The notes below the pieces were generated by a model. That model saw only the letters and a program-made list of their open reading frames with translations. It was not told the origin of the DNA and searched no databases. Below are positions 48,901-62,700 of a stretch of DNA of 64,000 bases, piece by piece. Origin of the DNA: Apus apus. Lineage: Eukaryota > Chordata > Aves > Apodiformes > Apodidae. Within the stretch, counting starts at the first letter, position 1. The number at the start of each line of letters is the position of its first letter. Location: contig NC_067285.1 of assembly GCF_020740795.1 (NCBI RefSeq), positions 22,588,241-22,652,240 of the forward strand, in the 5' to 3' direction. Both the position numbers and the translations under genes were made by a program.

Positions 48901-51384
48901 ATTTTTTTTTTTTACTGTGCAACTTGCAACAATGATGAAGGGACTTGATGGGATCAAGCTGGAGTATGGAAAATGTTTTTATCGTGATTCCTTATTTAAA
49001 AGTATAACACGTTAGGATTCTTGCACTCAGTTTCTGTGTACTTTTCCCAGATCCATACTTCTGCGAAGGCTGTGCAGCCTCATGGGGACAGTATTCTTAC
49101 TACGTTGTGTTACAATGTTTGTTACCTCACTTTCTGTGCCAGGACAGCATTTGCAGTGTACTGGAAAGGTAAAAATTTAAAATTACATTATTTTTCCTGT
49201 TTCCTTTTTATTTATTTTTTTAAATTTTATTTTACTTACAATACCATTAGGCATGTTGTGACTGCAGTATTAGATGTTTGTCTGTAAGCACAGTGTTGTT
49301 TCTCTCCTGTTCCCCTCCACATCTCTTCATTAATTGCTGTTATGCAGACAAGCATCCTTAGGGGTTTTAGAAGCACTTGGCACTTTGAAGAGGAGATAGT
49401 TATCAGAGGAGGGGTGTTCAGTATATTTCATGATGTAAACTGGAGAGAATACATGAGTGAAGTGTGCACTTAAAGATACTGACTTCATGAAGTAAAGCTG
49501 AAAGTTGAGTAATCATTTCTTTGTCTTGTTGGATACATGGTTTTGGAAAAACACAACCCTGTTTTTGCTGCACCCCTTCTCATAAGGGGTATTCCATACA
49601 ACATGGGATTTTATGCTTTTATCCTAACTTTTAGTTGGAAGCAGTTTGAGCTGAATATGTTGGAAGCTTGACAATGACACGTTGGTAGGTTGAATACATT
49701 CTAAAAAAGGTGGCAGACTCTATGTAAATCACTTGCAACAAAATACTTGCTCTGAATTCCAGTATTCATCAGAGGGATGATGAATACAATTAGTAATTGT
49801 AGTTACTAAGGTAACTCACTGCCACAATACTATTCAGTGATGTGCTAACCTGCATTTTAATAAAAGACCCAACATGATAAATGGTATCAAAAACACATAG
49901 TGCTATACAGCTTTAAAGACATACTGTTTGAGCAGTGGGTTTGGAACTTACTCAAAGTTAATGTCACTGTGTTTTAGTTGTATGGCAACATTTGGGCAAA
50001 ACTTCAGCGTGCATTTGCAATATGGAGTGGCTTTGGAATGACTCTGACTGGAGTACATACATGTGGAGATTACATGTTCAGTGGCCACACTGTTGTCCTG
50101 ACCATGCTCAACTTCTTTGTCACAGAATGTAAGTATGGAGTGTCAATACTTAAATGTCCTTAAGTGTTGAGAATATGTATTGCTCGCTGTCAGCCAAGGG
50201 TGTGAGAGTGTAAACACTTAAGTGTCCTTAAGTATTAAGAATATGTGCTGCTTTATTTCCTCAAAGATTTTCAGAGTGTAACTTTTAAGCCAACAAGTAT
50301 AAATTCAGATTGCTGTGCTCTTCTTAGGTTTGTGACCATTTACTTGCAGACAGGAAGGGAGCAGCACCACATGGATTAATGGAAGGATGAATAAGGCATA
50401 TTTGAAAGAACTTGTGGGAGAAAGAAATTAGAAAGGCTTTCTAGCTTGCTACTGGGAGAACACTGGAGAAGATCTTTGATTGTCTTTTCCTATACACTTC
50501 CTTAGGTATTTGCCACTGACTCCTATCAGGCAAAATACCCAACTAGGTAGCTGTACATCTAATATAATCCAAAAAGCCAGAACACCAAACCTCATAATGA
50601 TTGAAACAATATTTCTCTTCTGTAAATATGAAGTGTGAGTTGATACATTATGTAGCAAGCTAAGATAATTTGAGTTAATCTATGATGGAATGAATACAAT
50701 AAGAAAGTAGTGTATGCTTTATGACCTTTTCTCCCTTATATGGAAAAGGTGTGGTTTAAAGTAAAAGAAGTTAGTTGAACAAAGAATTCTGCTTTGTATG
50801 ATCCTAAACCATTTTAGGATGCTCTATTAATCCAGAAAGGCATAATAGCTGTATTTGTAAATGAAGTCATGAAATGATAGGCATTTATGACAAGGGTGGT
50901 TGTTTTAATTGGGTTTATTGAACCTGTAGGTATAAACAGTATTTACATATGAAGACAATAACTTCATCCCATTTTTTGATGAAAAATCTGTATAAAAACT
51001 TTCTGTATCTAGGCCTGGATTTCATAATGACCCAGATTTTTAAGACATTCAAGGCTAGTCACTTTCTGTTTTCTCCTAGATACGCCAAGGAGCTGGAACT
51101 TCTTGCACACCTTGTCCTGGGTCCTGAATCTCTTTGGAATCTTCTTCATTTTGGCTGCACATGAACATTATTCTATAGATGTCTTCATTGCCTTTTACAT
51201 CACTACAAGACTGTTTTTGTATTACCATACATTGGCTAATACTAGAGCATATCAACAGAGTAGGAGAGCAAGGATCTGGTTTCCAATGTTTTCTTTTTTT
51301 GAATGCAATGTTAATGGTACTGTTCCCAATGAGTATTGCTGGCCCTTTTCAAAACCTCTGATACTGAAAAGATTGATTGGCTGA
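45964..51384 (+). CDS. SAMD8: sphingomyelin synthase-related protein 1 (SAM domain-containing 8)
   Basis: Five coding exons join to 416 codons plus stop: 45964-46544, 48269-48364, 49051-49168, 49978-50128 and 51080-51384. All introns are GT-AG (donors GTAAGA, GTAGAG, GTAAAA and GTAAGT). The product is the ER enzyme SMSr, a ceramide phosphoethanolamine synthase. Residues 9-75 form the N-terminal SAM domain, followed by a linker and about six membrane helices from residue 153 onward. The motif PPLPD is at 185-189. The likely catalytic residues of this lipid phosphatase/transferase family are His302 ([10 protein letters not shown]), His345 and Asp349 (HEHYSID). Human SAMD8 has 415 aa and is near-identical from the first helix on. 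Two ATGs lie in tandem (45964 and 45967). The human start matches the second, so the protein may begin MAG. The exon-2 acceptor is at 45936. Confidence 0.96.
46545..48268 (+). other. SAMD8 intron 2
   Basis: Runs from GTAAGA to a T-rich acceptor TTTTTTAG. No exon-like or repeat content recognised. A 98-codon frame at 47356-47652 has no known domain. Confidence 0.8.
48365..49050 (+). other. SAMD8 intron 3
   Basis: Runs from GTAGAG to CTTTTCCCAG. It contains an A/T run near 48891-48914 and nothing else notable. Confidence 0.8.
49169..49977 (+). other. SAMD8 intron 4
   Basis: Runs from GTAAAA to GTGTTTTAG. AT-rich, nothing else notable. Confidence 0.8.
50129..51079 (+). other. SAMD8 intron 5
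   Basis: Runs from GTAAGT to TTCTCCTAG. It holds a diverged direct repeat of 37 bp at 50148-50184 and 50216-50252. Confidence 0.8.
50148..50252. repeat. diverged 37-bp direct repeat
   Basis: ACTTAAATGTCCTTAAGTG and the bases to 50184 recur at 50216-50252 with a few substitutions (offset 68 bp). A local duplication just inside the exon-5 donor is the simplest explanation. Confidence 0.8.
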
Positions 51385-54300
51385 AGAGCGTGTGGGTCAA
51401 TTCATATTTTTATGGAGTGTGATGACTAAGATCCTACAAGACTAGCTGAGGGGAGGGGGGAGTGGTGTAAAATAGCTTTTTTCCCTCCATGATCTCTTTC
51501 TCCTTGTCTTGGTTCTTAGATTCTTAGCCATAAAATGGGGTTCCAGTACTTCACAGGGATGTGTTCTGTTTTCTTGTTGCTAAAATGGACAATAATGCAG
51601 GAACTGGTAAATCCATGAACCATGAATCTGAACCAGGATACTGTCACCCTTAGTAAGGCTCTATCTGAATGTTTAAGTAACTTTAACCTCAAATATGTGC
51701 TTGTATAGAATTTAATATACCCTTTACAAGTCCCACTAATCTCCGTTACTTGACATGCCAGCTTTTACAAATACTGACTAAAAAAAAAAAATAGAACTTC
51801 ATGAAGGCTGAATTTTAAAACAATCATAAACGTAATTTTCAAAACTGTATATACTTAAAGATTGAGGAGTACTGTGTCATAATGAGGAAGACAATATACT
51901 TCCTTGCTAAAAGGGTCTCTTAACTATTAAGTAACATGTCTTAAAGTATAATTGACAGCGTATGAGGTCTGCATACGGTTGCCAAAAATGCAAGTCTGCC
52001 TTGTGGCTATGCAGTGATGATGGTTTGTTTGGTTTGGGTTTTGTTTGTTTTGTTTTGTTTTAAATGAGAGCTTATTTAGTCTAGTCTATCAGTTGCCTAT
52101 ACGGTTGTTCTAGGACTTGTAAGTTTTCCTTTTTGTTTTTAAATAAATGGGTTAATGTAAATGCTACATCCACTGAGAGTAAAGTTAATTTAGGTTTAGT
52201 GAGTTTAAAGCCACAAAATAACTTTTACGTGGTTTTAGTTGTTTGACACCCAAACATGTGCATGCTTTTTAGGAGCAGCTCTTTAATATTGGAAAATCAA
52301 AACAGTTATCTTCATATATCTTACTGTGCCATAAGTGGATGGGGAGAATGAATGCATGTAGTAACTTTCAGGAAAAGTAATAATAGTATTGGAGATAGTG
52401 CTCATATTGATGTATGTTTTAGAACTGTGTCAACAATATGGTGAATTTCTCTGGATATATATAAACAGTATGTTTGTTTTATATATATATATACACACAC
52501 ACAGTGTATGTTTGTCTTAACAAGTATGAAAAGTGACTAGTTCTTAAGCTACTCATTTACTACACTGAAAGGTGAAAGTACCATAAACAGTTGAGTTTTG
52601 GTTATTTGAAAAACCCACAACAAAGCACCCACAAAACCCCCAAACCAACACTAGAGTCCATAATGCATAAGCAAGGGTCACATAGTTGGTGATCTCTTAT
52701 GCAGTGGTTTGTAAGGGGACAATACTAACATGGGCTGTAGAGACTCGAAATTAGATTTATGCTAAATGAAAACTTACAGGTAAAAGGTGCACATCATAAA
52801 AATGGTGTAGACCTTTTAATTTGATTATTGCAATTTCAGAGTAGGTAGTATGTGCAAAAAGTAGTGTAAGTCAGCCTCAGAAAGTTAAGTGAAGCATTTC
52901 CAGCTTGGTACAAACTGACTTAATGGCCACAATGTACTTAAATTTCCATGGAAAAGAATCCCTTTGGAATTTTGCAAGAGAGTTTTGTATTTGGAGGCTT
53001 GTGACCTAGTGTGGGCTATTTCTTGCTGTATTGTGTTCCTTTTATAAACCTGGATTGTATTAACTTGACTGTCTTCCACTCTTCGTAGTGTATTACTTTT
53101 GTAACTTAATTTAGCTCCTATTCCACAGAGGAATTGTTCATCTTAGGGGATCTCTGCCAGCTGTATTGAGCACACATAGATTATGATATTCTCCAGGCTT
53201 TTATGTTTGTAACATTCCCATTTTTTAGCAAAATTGCAGGTATAATCCTATATTTTTCAATCAGTTGTAGCCTAATGGCTCTTGCATCCAAATCCAGGGA
53301 GCATGCTTGCGCTTAAGAAAAAAAGGAGAACATATTCTGCAAGATGTAAAGACATTTAATTTGCTGTTCTTACCTTTCTGATTTCAGAAAGGCAATTTGA
53401 ACATTCCTCTTGAGACTGTATAGCAGATGTTAATTTATATTTGCCTTTGCTATCCACACACAGCTACAAATACTATTTTTTAAACTCTAGGAAACCATGT
53501 GTTCTGAGGATGTGCAGGATTGCATTCTCAGTTCTAACATGCAGAGAAGTATGCAGTTAAACTGCAAAGATGTTGATTCCAAAAGAAATATGTCAGTGCT
53601 AACTGGCATATGTGTGACTAAACTGAAAAATTATTTTGCAATTTGGACATGCAGAAGAATTTTCAAGTACAGCCCAGTGTAACAATGTTTACATAAAGTA
53701 AAGCTATCATTTCAGTACCATTTTGTCTTAAAAATGAAGTTCATATACTTTGAAACACAAAGCTTATCTCTTTGTTCTAATTTAATCTTTCAAATTCTGT
53801 GAAGTAAATCCATGTTTTAAATCAGCATTGCCTGTCAGTATTTTTTAAAGGAAACTTGTTTTTTTGTGCTGTTTCCCTTCATGCTAAATATTCAAGTCTA
53901 CGATTGTAATATACAATTTTGTGAGCGTTGAAGTGGGTTAAAACATAGGATAACTGTCCTCTCCTATTTTGGTAGTTCATTTTGTCTGCCTATAAATAAG
54001 CAAGAGGAAGGCTCAAAATTGATAGAAAAATCTGATCTCACATGCAAAAGAGTATGGGTCAGTCTGTGAAGTAGGTAGTATAAACTTTATTGTTAATTAG
54101 ATGGAAACAAGTTGGGTGCAATTTGACAGGCTTGCAATTCTGTACCTCCTTGTTAAAGAGTCATTGTTTAAAAGCATTTTGCTGCTTCTCTGTTGCTGAC
54201 AGGCACTTCTAAGGAAAGGCAGCAGAGCATTGTTAGGCCCTGGGATTTAATGCTAAGTATGTTCAGAGTTGTCCTTCCTTATGTTCATGAACCAGTCTTT

Positions 54301-56745
54301 TTGTTGTGCTTGATGCACTTTGTGCAAAGTCATCTTCTGTGGTCTGTGGGAGCACACACACAATCTGAATTCTGAGTAGTGAATGAATTTTTGCTGCGTG
54401 TCAACAAGAGAATGTGTCTTAACAATATTAGTCTAGTACAAAAAATGCACAAATTAATAAAGTAGAAAAGTCTTAACTGAATAACTGGATATCCAAAAAG
54501 AAGTTTAGATATTTTTGGTAGCTTAGGAAGTCTAGTAACATTTGAGACTTGATAATAGTCTAGAGCTCTTCCTTATTATTATTAGTTAGGGATAGGTATG
54601 CACATACCTGGAAGAGGTATACACATGGGCTTTCACCCCTCTTTTTTTTTTTTCTTTCTTTTTTTTTTTCCCATTGTACCACAGCTTCTTATAATAGATT
54701 TCATAAACTTTTGCCTTTAGTTTTTCCGTTCTGGAAGATCCCTTAAACTAGTGGGTTTATGACACTACACCTGCATACAGGAATTAGACTTTCATAGATG
54801 TGTTTATTTAGTAAATTCTGACTGCACTGGCAGAAGCTTATGGAAGAATCTGTAAGTAAGGTTCCTCCAACTATCCTTGGATAACAATATAGAAAGCTTC
54901 TATATATGCCAGTTGTCTTCATGTCCTCTAGTAAACAAGGTAAAACTTATTCAAAGTGTTGGTACAGAAGTGTAGATAGTCCTGTATTTAAATGTCCAAG
55001 ACAGCAAGAATTGGGTCCTGAAAGTATACTGCTTGTGATGAAGCAAATAATAGGCTTAAATACTCTCGACTTCAGTGAGGGTTACCATTTCAGATGAAGT
55101 ATTTTCTTGTATAAGGCCAAATGCATGCTGTGCATGGTAAACTGCTGCAGTAATTGGAATAGGTAATGTCACTTTCTTTTTGGATTTCCCTGATTTCTCC
55201 CCCCCCTCCCCAGTCTAGTATAGAATAAAATATTTTGTAGAATTTCAAAGAAATTACTACTTAATTGGGTTCTAAGAAAATTAAATCTGTGGAAAAAAAG
55301 TTTTAAGAAGCAAGAGTCAGATAAATTATTGGGGAAAAAAAGAGGGTTTTTTTTAATGGAAGCATATTAAATAAGGTTATTTAGAAGTACTGAAGCCCTT
55401 CAATGAGGATAAAAGCACAGGTAACTATAATCTCATTTTCTGTATGGCTGTGTCTCATTAACTGCCAAAAAGAGTATTGAAGAGAAAGAGGGAAGGGTTG
55501 AATTCAGACACCAGTACAAGTCTTTTGCAACAGTTAATACTTCCTTGTTTTTTTTAAGAAGTGCTTGCATACTTTAGTGCTAAACTTGTTCATTGCTATT
55601 TAGCTAGTTTTTTGATCTATGAAAGTCCACTAGGTTTTCAGGCACCAAAATTATTGTGGAGCTGAATCTTGAAAATTAAATATGCATTTGAAGAGATAGC
55701 ATGTCTTAAGAAAAAAAGTGGGTTTTGTGGACCTGGAGTATAACAAAAGTAACCTATGACAACTTTGATAGATTTTCATCCTGCCGATGTAGTTTCTACT
55801 GAAGAGCGTAGGAGAATTTTCAGTAATTGATAAACAATATTGATCTGTATGGGTTTTTTGAGTAATCTTGGATTGTTTTGTAGAAATTTGACCTGTAACT
55901 ACAGGAAACATTATAGTCTAGGCAAGATGGAAGTACATTTGGCAGACTTCCTAGCAGTGAGCCAGCTTACCTTCTGAGTTCTTTTGTACATGTAGACTTT
56001 TATCCATCAAGGGTGAATTGACAGAGCACTGGTGATTCATACAGATTACTGTTTCTGGGGTATCTTTGACACTGTCACTGTTACAATTGAAACAGTAATT
56101 CTGGGGGAAAAAAAAGTCCTTTGGAGTGAACCTAATGATGTCTTCTTAGTTCTATGAAGACAAACACCAAGAAGCCCCTCACAACCCCTCGAACACTGTT
56201 GTGAACACTAAACTTTCCATATAGCACTATCCTGCATACTTACCATTTGTATCTTAAGAAATTTGCAGTGAGCATTATGTACATAATTAATTGACATGCA
56301 CATTTTTTAAGCCAGTTTGTAATACGTGTGTAAGAACCTAAGATTGTAGATGTGGAGCACAATAACCTGATGTATTAGCCCAGTGACTGCATAGGTAGAA
56401 AGACTAACTGTAACTTAGTATTGCTCTTTCAGTTCAGTTTTGTCAAATACGAGAAAATTGTCAAATGTGAGAAACCACAAACTACATTTTACATGGTACT
56501 TAATATAATAATGACATAGAAACATGGCTTTTCACACCAAACAGTTACTCCAGTTTTGTTCTGACAAAATAGTATTACCTAATGGCTAAAAGATATGCCA
56601 GTGAAGTTTAAAAGTGAGTACTGTAAATTAAGTAAATACTGTTTTGATTCTAAACTCAGATTGTATTAATATATTGTTTTATATCTTTGTTGTATTAAAG
56701 CATATTTAAAAGTACTAAAATAAAAATTTGAAAGATGACAAATGT
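51385..56745 (+). other. SAMD8 3' UTR with alternative poly(A) signals
   Basis: AT-rich transcribed sequence is expected after the stop. Canonical AATAAA signals lie at 52142-52147, 54456-54461 and 56719-56724. The last is followed by a TG/T-rich stretch, and I take it as the most distal end, giving a 3' UTR of about 5.3 kb. Shorter forms could use the earlier signals. A TA/CA microsatellite (52482-52502) and a poly-T stretch (54642-54670) lie inside. No other coding exon is visible. Confidence 0.5.
52478..52503. repeat. TA/CA microsatellite
   Basis: A run of about seven TA units is followed by CA units (ATATATATATACACACACACA). It lies in the likely SAMD8 3' UTR. Confidence 0.85.
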
Positions 56746-56749
56746 TTGA

Positions 56750-59700
56750 TTTACTTTGTGTGAAATGATCGCTCAATATCTCTGTTAGTGTCATGACCAT
56801 AAAAGTCTACTGGAGTAATCTAGGTATTAGAGTTGTTTTGCCCCATAGCTCTGTACTGGTGTGAAAATGCATACTGCATAATGCATATATTGGTGTGCCT
56901 GATATTTTTGTCAGTTGTAAATTGTCTTGGCCAATCACTGAAATATTTTTGTTATTATAAATTTAGAAAATTTATTCTGTCTTGTAAGATCTCAGCTAAG
57001 TATGGTAGGGGCTTTCAAAGACTCCCTTCATCAGAAGCAATTTTGTTGTCTGTAGGTGTGGTGGAGAACAGTGTTGCAGTAAATCAACAGTCAGTGAAAA
57101 AACTGTGAAAGAGTAAAGTTAACTTCTGAAACTTTTACATACTCTCCTAATGGGTTTGTATGTTAGGCCTGTTACTACTTGCAGTCGCTGACTGCAGTCA
57201 TTTGGAACGTGAAAGGATGTGCAGTCATTCCTTTGGAGAAGCTTAAGCAGTATATACCAGCCATGACACGTGCCCAGGAGTTCTACATTCATATTTGTGA
57301 ATCACCATTTTGAAATATATTTTAATCCAGCTAGGACATTCTCTCATTAGAGTGAGCCAGGTAAATGTAATGTACTGAACCACTGGAAAGCTTTTCCTTT
57401 TATTTCCTACTGAATTATAAAATGTTGATCAAGCGGATAATTTATAGCGAGAATCCTGAATATGTAGCTCTTCCTCAGTGTGATTTATTTTATTTTTTTT
57501 TTTTTTTTTAATCAGTTGTTAAAGAGCAGATTCAAAAAGGAAAATGGCTGTGACAGCACATCTTTCTCAGAAACAAAAAAAATATGTAGAAGTCAGAGGA
57601 AGCAAAAGCCTTAAGTGTACCAGATGCAGCATACTTAGTGTGGGCTTTGGTCTAATACTCTGGGAAGCAGTAGATTGTGTTCTAAATAGCTTTAAACTAG
57701 TATGTGCTTTGTGCATTGTAAATACGGACTGGAAAAACTGCCAGGGAAAACAGCTGACTGCTTCCCAGAACATGTTACAGTATTGCTTAGAAATGTGAAC
57801 TTTGGAAGAAAAGAAAAATCTTTCCCCTCCACAGTAACTTGCTCTTCCCCATGTTACTCCTACAACTAGAGATAGAAAAAAAAAAAAGTTGCTATTATCT
57901 GTAAGAAGAAATAAAACAGAATCTATGTATACAGACTTAAATTTGGTGTTAAAATGCAGGCAAAACACCTCTTACTAGCCTAGATTCTTCTTTGATAGAG
58001 TTTGGAGATAATCAACTTCAGATTGTTCTTCTCAGACCATTTTGTTCAGATTATTGTCAAAAGTCTCATAAGGAAATCTGGTACAGAAAAGAAACTACCC
58101 TCCTGAGTAATTTAATGACATGAAAAATACCTTCAGCAACTGCAAACTGCTTCATTGTATCATTGCATCCTATCTCTTTCTTCAGTGAACTTGACTGCAA
58201 GGAAGTACTTTATTCTTACCTGTTAAATGTGCAGGTGCCAGTCTCATTTACTGTTCATCGTACAAAACTGTTAGTGTTGGCCTTTCATAGAGCTGTCAAA
58301 TTAGTTCAGAAAGACTGCACGTTTTCACAACTAACTTTGGGCTAACTGAAATTGAGTTCTTAAAGCATAGGTGTGTGAATAAGATTCGTGGTTTGAACAC
58401 TTCCTCTAGGACCGAAATCAGTAATGCTGACACAATACTGTTGGCATTCTATGTGAATCCATTATAAGTAAGTGCATGAACTTCAAACTGTTTCTGGAGA
58501 GAGAACTCTTCTGGGTGGTGTAGTAATTAAAGGTTATAGCTACAGTCCTAAGTCTACAGCTATATATGACTGGTTTGCTTTTTATCTTGGCATTAATCTA
58601 CAACAAATTATGATGCAATTACTGGTTCTCTCTAGATTGCTAAACTGGGTATAAAATGGCAAACTCTAAAATAATTCCTGTTGCCATCAAAACTGTTCTG
58701 AAGTTTGATACTAGGATAGGTACTCACTGTACTGTTCACAGTAGTCATTAGACTTGTGTAAAATTATGACAGCCAGTTTATTAACATTTGTTTTTTCTAA
58801 CTAGTTTTTTTCTAACTAGTTTCTCAAAGGATCTTTTCAAACTCTTAATTTGTAGTAAACCACAGCAAACAAGGTCAATGTGAAGGGAGTCGGGGAATGC
58901 TTCTTTTCAAGGAAGCATTATTTAATCTAAAAATAAAAAGGAATTAACTTTTCCCCCCCTCACTCTTCTAGATGAAGTCCTCAAAACTGAATCTGTGTCT
59001 CTCAATTACTGGTAGATTCTCAAATATCATAATTGGAAGCAATAGCCCTAAAAAGAATGGGGGCAGAGAGGAAGAGGAGACAGCAGCAGGCAACAAGTTT
59101 GCTATTCCTCTCTAGCATTGAGAAGGGTCTTTAGTAAATGTAGGGAAAAGCTATTTGTTTCACAGACTGTGGAGGAAAGTGGAGAATGAAGCTGGGGGGA
59201 GGCCATTACTAAAAACTATTCAACAAGTGACTGTGTCTGCTAGGTAATCTGGTGTATGAATGGAAGCACTCAAAGGGGCTGATAAAACTGAAATCTACCA
59301 TTTTTCTGGCTTTTTTAGCTGTTAAAAGTCTCACCACAAAGGCCCCCTCCAGAGATTAAGTTTTTGGGTTCAAAGTAGTTAATCATGTCAGGGTTTTGTG
59401 GTTGGTGTTTTGGTTTTTTATTGGCAAAGCTAAGAAGTTAAGACTTCTGTTTCCTAGTGGCACTTTAATAAACATTCCTTGGTTGTTTGGTTGTTGTTTT
59501 CTTATACTGGGGGAGACTTGTAATACTAAATATGTACTGAACAATAACCTGATATTTCTGTTCTTTACATATATATAAAGGCTGTTATACATAACAACAA
59601 CTATTTTGTGCGTGCTTTTGCAGGAAATAAGGTGTGTCATGTTCACCCCACTCTCTTGTACCCCAAGGTAAGCACAGGCTGTGATTCATGTCACAGTGAA

Positions 59701-62700
59701 AAGCCAAGGAGAGTAGGTCCTCTCTGAGGAGCAGGGTTATGGCAGTGCTTTGCTCCCAGTGATCTTTGGAGGCACACTGGAATTTTTTGCAAAAAGTGGC
59801 AGTTTGACCTAGAAACAAGAGCCAAAGTTAAGGAAAAAGAGGCAATTGAAAGCACAAAGCACTAGCTCCAGCTTCTGTAAAACCACAAATGTTATTTTAC
59901 ACCAGATCATGCTGAACTAATTTGTAGCTGATGGCCAAATTAGGCCTAGATTCTTGCAGCCCTTGTTTTGATTCTCTGTAGTTTTCCATGTATCTTAATA
60001 AGCTCTGCCTTGCAAGATACTAACTGGACTCTGGGGGATGTCACCCTAGCTAACAGTGCCCTGATGAAAGACTCTGCAAGGTGGGCTCTCCTGCTCTCCC
60101 ACCTCAGGCTAAAACAAGTGCTCCAGTGTGTTACAAGGGGCACTTCTTGCTGATACTGGTGTTTCTGAAGAGGAAAGTAGTTTGTTAGCCAAATGCTTTT
60201 AGGCGAGTGCCAAAAAGTTACTCAATCTGTGAGTAACAGAGGGTTGTGGTGTACTCAGCCAAAGGCTCCACCTCTGTTTCTGCCCAGCCTACTAAAAATA
60301 GTCCCCGCTGGCTAATGCCAAGGGATGTAACAGCTCCTCATGTGACAATCATAAGCCATTGATCATCAGGCTGCAAATACCTAGAAAAGTGTTTGCTTTA
60401 CTGTGTGCTGCATTCAATAAGCAAGAGGAGACAACAGAGGAAGGGAGAGTGGTTTGCAATGGGCTTTGCTCAATGCAGGCCTTGCTGAAGGCCTCTGGCT
60501 GTTACCAAGATGGCCTCTTCACGAAGGTGGATTTTAACAAAGGTGGTCTTCTGTTTTAGTTGTTCTGGTTTTCTCTGAATCAGGCTGTTTCTCCAAGCTG
60601 TGGGTTGCAGTAATTAAAACCAAGGCTTTAACAGAAGGCTGGAGTCTGCTGCTGGCTGGCTGGCAACATGGAAGCCCCTTGGGTGCCATCCCAGTGCTGC
60701 TTTGGACTCAAAGTGTTGAAGTGGGGATGGTTTGGTGTGATGGTGTAACTGAGTTATGGCAGCGTTGCTGCCACTAGTGTGTGTGCACACTGACCAGCAG
60801 TGGATTGGGGTTTGTATGCCAGGATTAATTTATTTTATTCCAGGAGTAACTGTCCTATCGAGTTACACCAATAGTTAAATCCACAGACTCCTGCTCAGAC
60901 ACTATCTCTACTATGTTCAAATGCATCTGAGTTCAAGGCAAAACTGCAGTAGCTGGAGTAGTTTATAGATGGTTCACAACTTGGTGTCATTTTCACTTTG
61001 GCTTTTCAGTGGGGATGTAGACTACACGCTATGACTATTGATTTGTCCTTGAATTTCCACATACTATTTATATGCTCCCTTCAGTTTTCCTAGGGCATGG
61101 GCAAACTGGCAAAGAATGATAGACTAGCTCAGATCACTGAAGCACAAAAGGAAGCCAACCTACCAACATCTGGTGTGAACACCTTATCCATGAGAAGACA
61201 GCCTGATCTTACCTTTGGCTACATGCTGTACATCTTTACATCCCATCTGGGGATTCAAAGTCCAATGACAACTAATTGAATACTAATAAATGCTACCCCA
61301 TCAGATGCAGTAATAGTTTATGCCCAGAATTGCACAAAGACTGAGGAACCCTAAGGCAACTGGCTCAGTTCTTTGACTTGATGTTGAGAAATTCCCCAAT
61401 AAAATCAAATGCATATGTATTTTTCAATATTGTTCTTAGTTTCAGCTCTTAAGAGGGAGTACTTGCCCAATCTCCAGATGTGAAATATGTGGGAATTTAA
61501 ACCCAGTTGGATCTTGGAGCAGTAGGTGCTTGGGATGCAGATCCCTGGTATACCAAACTCCAATCTAACTGTGAACTGTGAAAATCTTGAGACAGGTAAG
61601 AAAGATGCTGGCTTAGGAAGGAAGCTTTCTTACCTCCCTTGGTAACAAACAAGGGAGCTTAACGAGAATACACTGACAGACAAATAAACTCATCAATGTA
61701 TCTAAAGGCATTTATCAGAAGCAGGATAAAGGTAGTTTGGGTTCTTTAATTGAGTGTGCTGACTTGAACTTTTAATGTTGAGTCAAATGTCGTGTTCTTG
61801 AACAATTTTCTCCTTTTTGCATTACTTAATGGAATTTAGTTTTGTCCACAGATTCCTGTTCTTTAATGCTCCCAAATGCAGGAAATACAGGGCTGTAGTT
61901 GACTTGGATTCACATCCATGTTTTCTTTATTCTTTCTTTTCCCTTAACCACAGAATTCTTAAAAAGCTTGTGCCACATTATCTGTCTTTCAGTCATCATC
62001 CCTGTAATACTGTCTTGACAGATCTCTTCTAGGAATGAACTAACTTGTCAGGTAGCTACAAACATAGGCAGAGTAACTGAGAACTAATACCTTGTTTAGG
62101 TATAGGAACTGCAGAAGTGGTGTGGCTGACAAGTCTGCTGAGTCTTCCAGGATGAACCTGTGGGGAACCTCACGGCAAAACCTCATGTTTTCCGTGAGGC
62201 TGAAAATCCCTTCTGGCACAAGCTTTATATGCAGCGGCATCCTTTTTTGCTGCTTGAGTATAGGCCAAAGGTGAAAGATTTTTGGAAGGCCTTTTCTTCT
62301 GACAGAAGTGATTAATGGAAAGCAGTTGGCCAGCAGATCGGAGTAACAGCTGGTGTGCCAGGATCCTGCCAGAAGATGTATACTCGTGCATTAAGATTAC
62401 TGAGCACTGGCTTTTGTCACTTGAACATCTGCATCCTGCTTGGAGCAGATTTTAAATTCATCCTTCTGCAAAATGAAAGCACAGAAGTAGTCCCAGGCAT
62501 GCTGAAGATTGCAATGGGCTTAATCAGACAAACCTATTTTACTGCATCTGGCTTTTCTGAGAGCTTATTTAAAACAGCTAAAGTAGTTTTGAATCATAGT
62601 CTCCTATATATATATTATCTGAGCAGTAAGAAATCAGAACTGAAGTAAAAAAAAATAAACACCTGGCTAGTTAAACTAGCTGTTTGTGCCTACAATGAAC

